Assembly: GCF_001654965.1 (NCBI RefSeq)
Contig: NZ_LXEV01000028.1
Span: 36,117 to 100,116 of the forward strand
Direction: 5' to 3'
Length of the DNA: 64,000 bases
DNA from: Proteus hauseri ATCC 700826
GTDB taxonomy: Bacteria; Pseudomonadota; Gammaproteobacteria; Enterobacterales; Enterobacteriaceae
The notes beneath the pieces were generated by a model. The model did no database searches and was not told the DNA's origin. It worked only from the letters and a program-made list of their open reading frames with translations. Position 1 is the first letter of the stretch. Each line of letters starts with the position of its first letter. Below, piece by piece: positions 1 through 8,081 of the stretch. The translations under genes and the position numbers were made by a program.

Positions 1-481
1 ACTTATCGCACTAAGAAAAAGTGGAGAAAAAATCCCTATCATTATTCTTACAGCGCGTACACAAATCGATAATTTAGTACAAACATTAGATTCAGGTGCT
101 GATGATTTTTTACCAAAACCATTTGCAATGCCTGAACTTATTTCCAGAGTAAAAGCAGTAAGCCGAAGAATGGCTGGATTTTCATCACAAATATGGTCAA
201 TTGGTGACTTACAACTGAATCCGTCTAATCATCAAGTCACATTAAATAATGAATTACTTTTATTATCAGGTAAAGAATATCAATTACTGTATGAACTTAT
301 GCGTAATACCGATAATGTGGTTCGTAAGTCTGAGTTAGAACAACGCTTATTTGGTTTAGATGATAGGATTGAAAGTAATTCTCTTGAAGTTCATATGCAT
401 AATTTACGTAGAAAAATAGGCAAAGAACGAATAATTACTGTTCGTGGTGTAGGTTATTTATTAAAAAAAGAAGTTAATTAA
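1..481 (+). CDS. OmpR-family response regulator, C-terminal part (cut by window start)
   Basis: DNA-binding response regulator of a two-component system; the 5' end lies outside the window. The open frame runs from base 2 and gives 159 residues. The visible start is the end of a receiver domain, with the conserved Thr in ILTAR and the conserved Lys in LPKPF. It is followed by a winged-helix Trans_reg_C domain (FSSQIWSIGDLQL through VRGVGYLLKK) typical of OmpR/PhoB regulators. The phospho-acceptor Asp is upstream of the window. The stop codon directly abuts the ATG of the histidine kinase gene, so the two are co-transcribed and translationally coupled. The overall look is QseB/PmrA-like, but which of these it is cannot be decided here. 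Confidence 0.93.
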   Translation, partial: LIALRKSGEKIPIIILTARTQIDNLVQTLDSGADDFLPKPFAMPELISRVKAVSRRMAGFSSQIWSIGDLQLNPSNHQVTLNNELLLLSGKEYQLLYELMRNTDNVVRKSELEQRLFGLDDRIESNSLEVHMHNLRRKIGKERIITVRGVGYLLKKEVN

Positions 482-1882
482 ATGAAAATCCGCTCCTTTT
501 TTATCTATACTATCGTTCTCCAGATTATCTCTATTATTATGTTATGGGGTGTTTGGTTAGCGTGGATACAGTTTGATTATCTTGCGGATTTCGAAAAAAT
601 ATATAATAAGCAGCAAGAAATCATAGCTCAAGGTTTTGCTAATACTTTAGAAATTGTCGCTGATCAACCTGAAGTGGTAAAAGAAATAGCACATAATTTA
701 CAGGGTATGTATATCGATGCCATGCTCAATGGAGAAGATGATGACATGCCCTATCTTCCTTGGATTATAGCCCTCGATCAAAACAATAATATTATTTATA
801 CCAATAGACCCGAATTACCCATTCCAAGAGTGCTTTCACTAGCTTCTGAACGAATATCTGTTGCAGGTGAAAAGTGGATCCTTTCTTATAGTTGGGGTGA
901 AAAACACAAAATAAAAGTGTTTATTGGTGAGTCTGTTGAAGACAGAGGCCATATTATTGGTAATCCTATTGAAGGAACTTTTGTTCCATTCTTATTTATT
1001 CTTGCCACAGTTATCTTCGCCATTTTAATAACGGCTTATTTTAGTTTGCGTCCTCTCAGACAAGCTGCAAAACTTATCTCTAATCGCAAACCTCGTAACC
1101 TCACCCCAATTAATGTAGGGCAACAATTTAAAGAGATCCGCCCTATATTTAAAGAGCTGAACCAACTTATGAGGAGGATTGATGCTGCAAATATTAGAGA
1201 AAAGCAATTTATGGCAGATGCCGCTCATGAATTAAGAACACCGATAGCCGCAGTTATAGCACAGCTACATCTACTTTCCTTGGTAGATAATATGCAAGAG
1301 CGCGAAGAAATTATTGAAGATATGAAACAATCGCTAGATAGAACGGCGGCACTATCACATCAATTAATTGATTTAGCACGATTAGAATGTGACGATTTTC
1401 CTCTTAAAATAGAAGAAATCGATATTTACAATCTTATCGGTAATGCTATTGCTCAAAGAGTGCCTTATGCACTAACAAAAAATATTGAATTATCATTAAA
1501 TGAAGGTTGCTCTCTTGAAATAAAAACAGATAAACAAGCATTATTGTCTATTTTTAATAATCTAATTGATAACGCGATTAAATATTGTCCTAAAGGTAGT
1601 CAAGTTGAAGTGACCATCGAAAATAGATGGAAAAATGGTATAAATATTATTCTGCGTGATAATGGCCCAGGTGTTGCGAAAGAGCATATAGCAGCACTAT
1701 TCTCTCGTTTTTATCGAGTTCCAGGAACAGAAGAGACAGGTAGTGGATTAGGCTTATCTATTGCTCAAAATTTAGCAAATAAAATTCATGCTTCAATTAT
1801 GGTTACCCAAGGACTAGATAATAAAGGTATTGGTTTTATTATTTCTCTACCATTAGAAACGATATTAACTGATAATGATTAA
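482..1882 (+). CDS. Sensor histidine kinase, QseC/PmrB-like
   Basis: Membrane sensor kinase of 466 residues, partner of the response regulator whose stop codon immediately precedes this ATG. Two membrane segments (about residues 9-31 and 168-188) bracket a periplasmic sensor of about 135 residues. A HAMP-like linker follows, then the H-box with His249 in DAAHELRTP, an N-box (NNLIDNAIKY), a G1 box (RDNGPGV) and a G2 box (GSGLGLSIA). All catalytic motifs are present, so it should autophosphorylate and pass phosphate to the upstream regulator. The periplasmic part has the acidic stretch GEDDDMP, which could bind cations or cationic ligands; that is inference. QseC, PmrB/BasS and TctE are all similar in layout, so no gene name is given. 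Confidence 0.92.
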   Translation: MKIRSFFIYTIVLQIISIIMLWGVWLAWIQFDYLADFEKIYNKQQEIIAQGFANTLEIVADQPEVVKEIAHNLQGMYIDAMLNGEDDDMPYLPWIIALDQNNNIIYTNRPELPIPRVLSLASERISVAGEKWILSYSWGEKHKIKVFIGESVEDRGHIIGNPIEGTFVPFLFILATVIFAILITAYFSLRPLRQAAKLISNRKPRNLTPINVGQQFKEIRPIFKELNQLMRRIDAANIREKQFMADAAHELRTPIAAVIAQLHLLSLVDNMQEREEIIEDMKQSLDRTAALSHQLIDLARLECDDFPLKIEEIDIYNLIGNAIAQRVPYALTKNIELSLNEGCSLEIKTDKQALLSIFNNLIDNAIKYCPKGSQVEVTIENRWKNGINIILRDNGPGVAKEHIAALFSRFYRVPGTEETGSGLGLSIAQNLANKIHASIMVTQGLDNKGIGFIISLPLETILTDND

Positions 1883-1914
1883 AGTTAAGGGGAATATAAC
1901 TCTCTCTTAACTTT
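1881..1914. terminator. Inverted repeat between convergent genes
   Basis: A 9-bp perfect inverted repeat (AAAGTTAAG ... CTTAACTTT) with a 16-base loop follows the kinase stop codon and precedes the 3' end of the convergent azlD-like gene. There is no real U-run, so terminator function is only moderately supported. Confidence 0.4.
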
Positions 1915-1976
1915 AATAAACACTTTCAATAGATGGTATTAATAGGCCAAGGTACTAGTCTGTTTTTACTATTTAT

Positions 1977-2312
1977 CTAATTTATTCCAAACAAACTGAG
2001 TAGCCACCGAAGAGCCGCCGTTACAATTGCAGCACTTAATACAATCAAAATAAAGGGCTTCTTTTTCCATGTTAAAATACCCGCAACTCCAACACCAATT
2101 ACTTTTGATAAATCAGCAAGTTGCTCACCATCAAAAAAAGTGGAAGTCATAGCAACAGAAAACAGAATAACAATAGCAGAGAGAGAGAAAATTTCTTTTA
2201 CACGTTCAGAAATATCTGCCTTATTATTTAGTAATACTCCTGACATTCGCATCGCATAAGTTCCCACTGCTAAAATAACAATTCCCGTAATAATAGAAGT
2301 GGTAGACATCAC
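1977..2312 (-). CDS. AzlD-family branched-chain amino acid exporter subunit (YgaH-like)
   Basis: Small inner-membrane protein of 111 residues with three to four hydrophobic segments (about 5-22, 40-60, 65-85 and 90-108), the size and pattern of the AzlD/YgaH family. AzlC and AzlD together form a two-component exporter of branched-chain amino acids (YgaZH exports L-valine in E. coli). Its start overlaps the end of the upstream azlC-like gene by four bases, so the pair is translationally coupled. Substrate is inferred from the family only. Confidence 0.88.
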   Translation of the reverse strand: MMSTTSIITGIVILAVGTYAMRMSGVLLNNKADISERVKEIFSLSAIVILFSVAMTSTFFDGEQLADLSKVIGVGVAGILTWKKKPFILIVLSAAIVTAALRWLLSLFGIN

Positions 2313-2971
2313 ATTTTCCTCACAACAAATAAAACACCAAATAATGAAAGTAAAACAGGTATACCAACAGGTAAAAATAAAGTTGTTATTAGTGCAATCA
2401 AGCTACCAATAATCGCTGCTTTACGTGTTAATTTATTTTTTAATGCAGGTAAACTAAGAGCTAGAATAACTGCCGGAAACATAGCATCGAGCCCCAGCAT
2501 TTTAATATCAAGAATAAATGAGCCTAAATACACACCTAACATTGTGCCTAAAGGCCAGGCAATTAAAATTCCTAATCCACAAGCCCAAAAAGCCCGTTTA
2601 TTTTGCTCTGCTGTTGGTTGTGATAACCCAAAAACAACACTTTCATCATTTAAAATATGAAAACCAAGTAATGATTTAAATCCTTTACCTGGAAGATCTT
2701 TAACCGCCATACTAAATGGAATATGCCGAGCATTAACCATTAGCCCAGCCAGAGCTGCATATATTGCACTGCCTCCCATAGCAACAACACCAATAAATAA
2801 AAACTCAGATGCTCCTGCTAATACAAAAATAGATAATGCTAATGGCACCCAAAAATCAAAACCTTGCGTATGAGCCAATGCACCATAAGAGATGCCAACA
2901 ATGCCATCAGCTAATGAAACAAGCAGAATGTCTCTAAGTACGTTATTATCAAGGCGATTGTTAATTTGCAT
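2309..2971 (-). CDS. AzlC-family branched-chain amino acid exporter subunit (YgaZ-like)
   Basis: Inner-membrane protein of 220 residues with about five to six hydrophobic helices and the family features LADGIVGISYGALAHTQGF near the N-terminus and NDESVVFGLS in the middle. It is the large subunit of an AzlCD (YgaZH) type exporter of branched-chain amino acids. It overlaps the azlD-like gene by four bases. It is transcribed divergently from an HTH-cupin regulator 82 bp away; this arrangement suggests local control by that regulator. Confidence 0.9.
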   Translation of the reverse strand: MQINNRLDNNVLRDILLVSLADGIVGISYGALAHTQGFDFWVPLALSIFVLAGASEFLFIGVVAMGGSAIYAALAGLMVNARHIPFSMAVKDLPGKGFKSLLGFHILNDESVVFGLSQPTAEQNKRAFWACGLGILIAWPLGTMLGVYLGSFILDIKMLGLDAMFPAVILALSLPALKNKLTRKAAIIGSLIALITTLFLPVGIPVLLSLFGVLFVVRKM

Positions 2972-2989
2972 AAAGAATGTGTATTTTAT

Positions 2990-3016
2990 TGAACGATTCG
3001 TTCATTATGTTGAACG
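2990..3016. promoter_or_regulatory. Palindromic operator candidate between azlCD and its divergent regulator
   Basis: The intergenic region holds a perfect 15-bp palindrome TGAACGATTCGTTCA at 2990-3004. A further half-site, TGAACG, lies at 3011-3016, exactly 21 bp (two helical turns) from the first half-site. Its place between divergent genes, close to both starts, fits a binding site for the adjacent HTH-cupin protein. Binding is inferred. Confidence 0.5.
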
Positions 3017-3053
3017 GCCGTTTTTTTTGCAAGCTGATTTTTTAAAGGAAATT

Positions 3054-3617
3054 ATGATGTCATCACCTTGTACACCTATTGAAATTATCTCCCAAGCTTT
3101 TGCAAGAGAAAGAAAAAAAACGGGTCTTTCTCTTGCTGAAATAGCAAGGCGAGCAGGTGTTGCAAAATCTACGCTATCACAATTAGAAGCAGGACAAGGA
3201 AATCCGAGTATTGAAACACTTTGGGCAATTTGCGTTGCTCTCAATATTCCTTTTTCTCAGCTTATTTCATCACCAGAATCCGAAGTTAAAGTTATTCGTA
3301 AAGGAGATGGATTTAAAATCAGTGCAGAAAAAGCTTACTATCATGCTTTTTTACTTTCGTCTTGTCCTAATGGTGCCAAACGCGATATTTACACAGTGAT
3401 TGCACAGCCAGGTAAAGATAGAGTATCGGAGCCTCATAGTAAAAACGTCACTGAACACATTATAATAATTAGTGGCAGCGCAATTGTTGGTACATTAGAA
3501 AATCAACAGGAATTACATCCTGGTGATTATATTTGTTATCCCGGTGATATTACTCACGTTTTGCGCGCTCTGGAAAGCGATACAACTGCGGTTATGATTA
3601 TTGAACACCATAATTAA
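3054..3617 (+). CDS. XRE-type HTH regulator with C-terminal cupin domain
   Basis: Transcription regulator of 187 residues. An XRE/Cro helix-turn-helix occupies about residues 15-70 (LSLAEIARRAGVAKSTLSQL). A small-molecule-binding cupin domain follows at about 110-185 (HSKNVTEHIIII ... LHPGDYICYPGDITH). The ATG at 3054 is chosen because AAAGGA sits 6 bases upstream and the domain begins just after it; the open frame extends further upstream but would overlap azlC. Divergent to azlCD with a palindrome between them, it probably controls the exporter. The ligand is unknown; an amino acid is a reasonable guess. Confidence 0.88.
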   Translation: MMSSPCTPIEIISQAFARERKKTGLSLAEIARRAGVAKSTLSQLEAGQGNPSIETLWAICVALNIPFSQLISSPESEVKVIRKGDGFKISAEKAYYHAFLLSSCPNGAKRDIYTVIAQPGKDRVSEPHSKNVTEHIIIISGSAIVGTLENQQELHPGDYICYPGDITHVLRALESDTTAVMIIEHHN

Positions 3618-3665
3618 TTTTTATATTTAATAATTTTTTACATTTTATAATAATACTACAAAGAT

Positions 3666-3711
3666 TTACCGTACTGACTTGTCTAATAAAAGTACGAAGA
3701 CAGTACGGTAA
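3666..3711. terminator. 15-bp inverted repeat between convergent genes
   Basis: A 15-bp stem with one mismatch (TTACCGTACTG paired with CAGTACGGTAA, plus CTT/AAG) lies between the convergent HTH-cupin gene and the aminotransferase gene. It has no U-run, so it is either a weak bidirectional terminator or a structural repeat. Confidence 0.4.
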
Positions 3712-3766
3712 TATATTTAACTATTTTAAAATTCAACTAATAAAAATAAAGTCTGAGCACTCATTT

Positions 3767-4642
3767 TTATTTTTTCTCTACTGCTTTATCAAGATAAATT
3801 TTTCGCAAGCGTTGTGATATAGGGCCGACATCACCATTATTAATTAAATTTTGATCAACTGAAATAACAGGCCAAATTAATGTTGTTGCTGAACTAATAA
3901 AAGCTTCTTTTGCTATTTTGACTTCATCAACAGTAAATAAACGCTCTTTAATTTCTAATCCCATTTCTGTTGCTAATTGAATAAGTGCTTGTCGTGTAAT
4001 TCCTGGTAAAATATTTTGACTTAGTGGCCGTGTAATTATTTCATTATTTTGATTTACGATAAAAAAATTACTTGAGCTCCCTTCAGTCACATATCCATCT
4101 TTAATAAAAATGGCATCATCAGCGCCTTGTTGATGAGCATGATCCTTTGCTAAACACGCGGCTAATAATGCCACCGTTTTAATATCACAGCGCTGCCAAC
4201 GAATATCATCGACTGTAACCACTGAAATCCCTTTCGTTGCATTAGGATGATTAATAATCGTAGAGTGCTGAACAAAGGCGACTAGAGTTGAATGTATTGA
4301 TGATGAAGGAAAATCAAAAAAACGAGATGAATCAGTACCCCGTGTAATTTGTAAATAGACTAATCCTTCATGTAAAGAATTTTTTTCAATAAGCTGTAAA
4401 TGGATTTGTTTTAATTCATCTTTAGACAATGAAAGTGATAAACCTAATTCTTTGCATGAACGCTGTAAACGTTGAAAATGACCATCAAAATCAACTAATT
4501 TTTTATCGATAACTGCTGTAACTTCATATACGGCATCAGCAAATAAAAAACCACGGTCAAAAACAGATATTTTCGCCTGTTCTTTAGGCACAAACTGATG
4601 ATTTAAATAAACAATATCAGACACTTTACCTCCGTCACTCAT
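3767..4642 (-). CDS. dat: D-amino-acid aminotransferase (class IV, PLP)
   Basis: PLP-dependent class IV aminotransferase of up to 291 residues that interconverts D-alanine and D-glutamate with their keto acids. This supplies D-amino acids for peptidoglycan or degrades them. Family motifs are clear: FDRGFLFADAVYE near the N-terminus, the Schiff-base lysine in CDIKTVALL (Lys155 in this frame), and VTEGSSSNFFIV. The ATG at 4642 is the longest start, but a perfect GGAGGT lies inside the frame 4 bases before a GTG at 4624, which may be the true start (285 residues). Branched-chain aminotransferase (IlvE) is less likely, because the N-terminal motifs and length fit the D-Ala enzyme better. Confidence 0.85.
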   Translation of the reverse strand: MSDGGKVSDIVYLNHQFVPKEQAKISVFDRGFLFADAVYEVTAVIDKKLVDFDGHFQRLQRSCKELGLSLSLSKDELKQIHLQLIEKNSLHEGLVYLQITRGTDSSRFFDFPSSSIHSTLVAFVQHSTIINHPNATKGISVVTVDDIRWQRCDIKTVALLAACLAKDHAHQQGADDAIFIKDGYVTEGSSSNFFIVNQNNEIITRPLSQNILPGITRQALIQLATEMGLEIKERLFTVDEVKIAKEAFISSATTLIWPVISVDQNLINNGDVGPISQRLRKIYLDKAVEKK

Positions 4643-4818
4643 TTCATTTACATTTTATATCACTTTACTACCTTACTCTTTGGTAATTACATTTCAAATG
4701 CTATTTTATCTACATCTTGTTTTATTTTTTCACTATTTATTTAAAGAAATCATGTTATACAGATAAAAATTGCTATAATTTAGCTTATTGTCGTTAAATA
4801 TAAATAAGGGAGGTTGTT

Positions 4819-5397
4819 ATGTTAGATATTAATAAGAATAATTTATCTCAACTAACAGAAAATCTGGTTAAGAAACAGTGCATATTTATGAATATTATTG
4901 CTGTTTTAGGATTTATTGCGGGGATTATCTGCATAATTAACCCACTTTCTTCTGGTGTTGTTATCAGTATTCTACTTGGCGTGATTTTTTTTGCCTGTGC
5001 CATAACCAGCATTATTGCTGGATTTAATACCAAAGTATCATCAGGCACTTCAATGTTAATTACTTTGTTAGCTGGATTTATCTATTTACTGCTAGGCTAT
5101 ATTTTTATTACTGACCCTTTGCAAGGAATGTTAAGCCTCGCTTTTCTTATTGGTTTTCTATTTATTTTTGCCGGTGTTTTACGCTTATTTCTTGGTTTTA
5201 AGCAAATCAAAGATAATTTTTATGGCTGGTTTAATGTATTAGTCGGTTTTTTAGATATTATTGTCGCCTACTTTTTACTTGCTTTTGGTCCTCAGAATTC
5301 GGTTGCACTAGTGATGACACTTATTGGGATCCAACTTATTTTTAGTTCAATTACAATTTTTTCTATTACAAGTGCCATGAAACGCATGGTTCGTTAA
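4819..5397 (+). CDS. HdeD-like membrane protein (DUF308)
   Basis: Inner-membrane protein of 192 residues with six hydrophobic helices in three repeated pairs, as in the HdeD/DUF308 family. E. coli HdeD is linked to acid resistance at high cell density, but the molecular function of the family is unknown. The ATG has a strong AAGGGAGG ribosome site. It stands alone, followed by a strong bidirectional terminator. Confidence 0.8.
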   Translation: MLDINKNNLSQLTENLVKKQCIFMNIIAVLGFIAGIICIINPLSSGVVISILLGVIFFACAITSIIAGFNTKVSSGTSMLITLLAGFIYLLLGYIFITDPLQGMLSLAFLIGFLFIFAGVLRLFLGFKQIKDNFYGWFNVLVGFLDIIVAYFLLAFGPQNSVALVMTLIGIQLIFSSITIFSITSAMKRMVR

Positions 5398-5429
5398 AAA
5401 TAATGAGAGAAAATTAATAGTTATTATAT

Positions 5430-5494
<65 letters not shown>

Positions 5495-5501
5495 TAATTT
5501 A

Positions 5502-7142
5502 TTATGCACATGGAAGTCTTAAAGCCACAGTGTACATATTTTCACCACAGAGATAGCAATCGCCCGTTTTCTCAAATACCATCACCTGTATACCAAGATA
5601 GCCCACTTCAATATTAGGCAATGCATCAGCAAGAATACTGTTTAATTCTGGGTCTTCAAATTCAACAATATTAATAGGTTCAACATTTGGTGTTGTATCT
5701 TGTAAAAAGTTTTTCAACCTAGGATCGTCTGCATAAATTTCCATGGTAGAACGATATACGAGTGTTTTTTCACTACCAATATTCTTAGAATAACCATTAA
5801 AGATAATAATCATTTTTTGAATATTCATTTTCGCAACACGATTTCTAATTTGTAAACACAAGGTAGGAACTAAGCGTATATTAGAGGAATTAAAGTAACG
5901 ATCACAAATCTGAGGGATAGTTACACTAATACAAGGTTTTGGGGCAATATTTTTAATTTTTTTACCACATTCACCAGTAAGTGAATTATCAACAATAATT
6001 CGCTCTCGACGAGAGAAACACACGTTATCAAAAATATCGACAGTGAAGAAAGAGATATAATGTACACCATTGGTTAATGCTTGATTTTCTAATCTTACTG
6101 AAATGGCTGATTTATCAGTGCACGGCAGCATTTTTAACTGGTCATTAAAATAAAAACCGACTTGAGTACTTTCACTAATATCTCGACCGAGAATAAGATT
6201 AGCATTAACACAATAATTATCACTGTGATAACTCAATACACCGTTTAATGCAGCAGGCACTTTAGGTGATGAGAGTTTTTCATTAGTTATCTCAACATAA
6301 AAATCTTTTGACTTGATCTCTTTGGCTGGTGTTTCTGAATTTTCACTACTAGCATAAAACACCGCTATTTCACCTGGCTTAGCATGTTTAAATTTAACTT
6401 TAAATATTGCTATACCATACTTATTTGTTCTTGTTTTTCCCTCACTATCATCTTCTGATTTTATTATTGTAGGCTCTGTAATTATCGTACTCTTATCCCT
6501 AGTAAAAACTAACTCAACAACTTTATTTTGTACGTCATTACCCTCTTCATCGATTAAATGAACAATAAAGTTTTTAGAAACCTCCTCCCATTTACTTGGC
6601 CACTGCATAGATTCTGAACGAATAGTTAATAGATCTTCAAATTTCTCACAATTAGTTGCTAAACAATCAAATTTTAAATCAGGTGCGGTGGAAGTTACAC
6701 GTATTTGAATATTTGTACTGTATTGAGGTTGCTCGTCATTTTCATCTTTTAAAATAAGATTTAATGAAGCAACACCATTGCGATTTCCCGTTAAGGTCAC
6801 TTCCGTTTTGTCGCTATCAATAATTGAAACAAAAATATCCTTTTTATTAGGTAGAACAAGAATACCTTTAGGGCTTGTTTTCCATTCAGCTAACCGTAAA
6901 TCAGTTCCTGTAACCGATATTTCATATTTTATTTTTTGATTAATCTTTACTTCATGATCGGGTTCATCTGGTGTGTTTTTTATCTGTTTAAAGTGAACAA
7001 CTATTCCATTATCAATATCTTTATCTCCTTTATCTAGGTCTTGATCGTTATCGTTATCATCTGACTGCACGATTTTTTTAGCTGATAATTGTTGAGCTTG
7101 TAAGATTTTCTGCAAACGTTCTTCTTTTGTTTCTATTGTCAT
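5502..7142 (-). CDS. Unrecognised large protein with Ig-like segments and Cys-rich C-terminal half
   Basis: Unrecognised protein of 546 residues. There is no signal peptide and no membrane segment. The N-terminus is a charged helix (residues 1-25) followed by an Asp/Asn-rich linker (DDNDNDQDLDKGDKDID). Residues about 60-155 read like a bacterial Ig-like (Big-type) beta domain (EISVTGTDL ... TEVTLTGNRNGVASLNLIL). A second beta-rich Ig-like stretch follows at about 165-290 (VQNKVVELVFTRD ... GIAIFKVKFKHAKPGEIAVFYA). The C-terminal half has at least ten cysteines, including CYLCGENMY near the end. The sequence shows domain architecture only. An exported or phage/secretion-associated surface protein is possible but would need a non-Sec route. 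It stands alone, with a terminator just downstream. Confidence 0.8.
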   Translation of the reverse strand: MTIETKEERLQKILQAQQLSAKKIVQSDDNDNDQDLDKGDKDIDNGIVVHFKQIKNTPDEPDHEVKINQKIKYEISVTGTDLRLAEWKTSPKGILVLPNKKDIFVSIIDSDKTEVTLTGNRNGVASLNLILKDENDEQPQYSTNIQIRVTSTAPDLKFDCLATNCEKFEDLLTIRSESMQWPSKWEEVSKNFIVHLIDEEGNDVQNKVVELVFTRDKSTIITEPTIIKSEDDSEGKTRTNKYGIAIFKVKFKHAKPGEIAVFYASSENSETPAKEIKSKDFYVEITNEKLSSPKVPAALNGVLSYHSDNYCVNANLILGRDISESTQVGFYFNDQLKMLPCTDKSAISVRLENQALTNGVHYISFFTVDIFDNVCFSRRERIIVDNSLTGECGKKIKNIAPKPCISVTIPQICDRYFNSSNIRLVPTLCLQIRNRVAKMNIQKMIIIFNGYSKNIGSEKTLVYRSTMEIYADDPRLKNFLQDTTPNVEPINIVEFEDPELNSILADALPNIEVGYLGIQVMVFEKTGDCYLCGENMYTVALRLPCA

Positions 7143-7374
7143 TACGTGATTTCCTTTTTTTTATTACCGACTCCATTTTTAGCTTAAAGCAAAAATTCGC
7201 AGAGAAAATCACAATGGAAAAGAGTCAACTAAGCATTGTTAATAGATGAAAAATAAAAACCAATAAAAACAATATGATAAAGGTTAATGCAGATTAAAAA
7301 TGATATTAATTTCCAAGATAAATACATCTAAAATAAAAAATAATTTAATTTTTAAAATATTTTTTAAAAAACTA

Positions 7375-7402
7375 TTGACTGTTATGAGAATGTGACTAAA
7401 AT
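7375..7402 (+). promoter_or_regulatory. Sigma-70 promoter of the 24-codon peptide transcript
   Basis: TTGACT (7375-7380) and TAAAAT (7397-7402) are separated by 16 bp, a near-consensus promoter that would start transcription near 7409. The message would contain the short reading frame and end at the hairpin at 7562-7620, giving an RNA of about 200 nt. Confidence 0.6.
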
Positions 7403-7419
7403 CAGTATCAGAAAATATT

Positions 7420-7435
7420 TGTGACATGAATCACA
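7420..7435. promoter_or_regulatory. Perfect CRP-type site
   Basis: TGTGA-N6-TCACA (TGTGACATGAATCACA) is a perfect match to the CRP half-site pair. It lies about 10-25 bases downstream of the predicted start at 7409, a position expected for repression by CRP-cAMP (as for Spot 42 RNA), unless another start is used. Confidence 0.65.
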
Positions 7436-7457
7436 TTTTATTAATAGGATACTTAAC

Positions 7458-7532
7458 ATGAAATCAATGACTTCTTTTATTACTCAACTGCATCAGGTTG
7501 TTGTTCATTTATCATCATCACGCTTACTGTAA
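7458..7532 (+). CDS. 24-residue leader-like peptide
   Basis: Short reading frame of 24 codons with an AGGA ribosome site 8 bases upstream of the ATG. The peptide begins MKSMTSFITQLHQ and then has runs of three Val, three Ser and a final Arg-Leu-Leu. It sits in a compact transcription unit: promoter at 7375-7402, CRP box at 7420-7435, intrinsic terminator at 7562-7620. It may be a leader peptide, or the coding part of a dual-function small RNA. The terminator lies about 460 bp before the dms operon start, so classical attenuation of dms is not obvious. I do not recognise the peptide. Confidence 0.5.
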   Translation: MKSMTSFITQLHQVVVHLSSSRLL

Positions 7533-7561
7533 TTGTTTGTTATTTAAAACAAATATAGCAT

Positions 7562-7620
7562 AAAGCCAGAAAAGTCATCATTTTATCGAGAGACAACTTC
7601 TGGCTTTTATTTTCTTTTTA
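7562..7620 (+). terminator. Intrinsic terminator of the short peptide transcript
   Basis: A 10-bp perfect stem AAAGCCAGAA / TTCTGGCTTT encloses a 26-base loop that can pair further (AAGT/ACTT and GTC/GAC). It is followed by TTATTTTCTTTTTATTTC. Confidence 0.75.
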
Positions 7621-8081
7621 TTTCTCCTCTCATTCTACTTTTCTCAATTATTTTTAGTAACATAAATTTTACTTCGCTTAATTCATTGCAATACGTTGAA
7701 TATTAAATATCCAATTGACTAAGTGCTGATACTAAATTTATTTCTGAACAGAAAAAACCTTCCCTTTCTTATTTAAAGATTAACAATTATTAATGAGTCT
7801 CTATTTTATTATTATGTTAACAATCTTGTTTTTTATATTCTAATTATTACCGTTATGTTATTTATTATATATCGATTGATTGCTACATCCTATTTAACTG
7901 ATATTTTTTTACCACTAAAGTGGTATATTATCAAAATATGTAACCATTTGTTTAATAGTTATTTTTTTAGATAACGTTATTAACATTTTTTATATTGATA
8001 TAAATCATTATAGGTATGAGGGTTATAACTTAACATATATATACAACTTTACTTGTTGTGAAAAATGTTAGGGTAATGTCA
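7621..8081. other. AT-rich region upstream of dmsA
   Basis: No gene is seen. The right end contains the FNR-dependent promoter of the dms operon (annotated separately). The rest is very AT-rich and may bind nucleoid proteins. Confidence 0.5.
7995..8036 (+). promoter_or_regulatory. Class II FNR-dependent promoter of dmsABC
   Basis: TTGATATAAATCAT (7995-8008) matches the FNR box TTGAT-N4-ATCAA with one mismatch. A TAACAT -10 element lies at 8031-8036. A start at about 8043 puts the FNR box centre (8001.5) at -41.5, the standard class II activator position. Anaerobic induction of the operon is therefore predicted. Confidence 0.65.

Larger units (their letters stand above)
7143..7457. other. AT-rich intergenic region, 315 bp
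   Basis: This holds the presumed promoter of the leftward 546-residue gene and, at its right end, the promoter and CRP box of the short peptide gene. No other gene is seen. Confidence 0.6.

Noticed and set aside
7562..8036. Attenuation of dmsABC by the 24-residue peptide
   Set aside because: A strong terminator and a separate FNR promoter lie between the peptide and dmsA, so direct attenuation is not supported.
8058..8081. N-terminal extension of DmsA from a GTG
   Set aside because: The GTG lies before the AGGG ribosome site that serves the ATG at 8082, and it would delay the Tat motif unusually.
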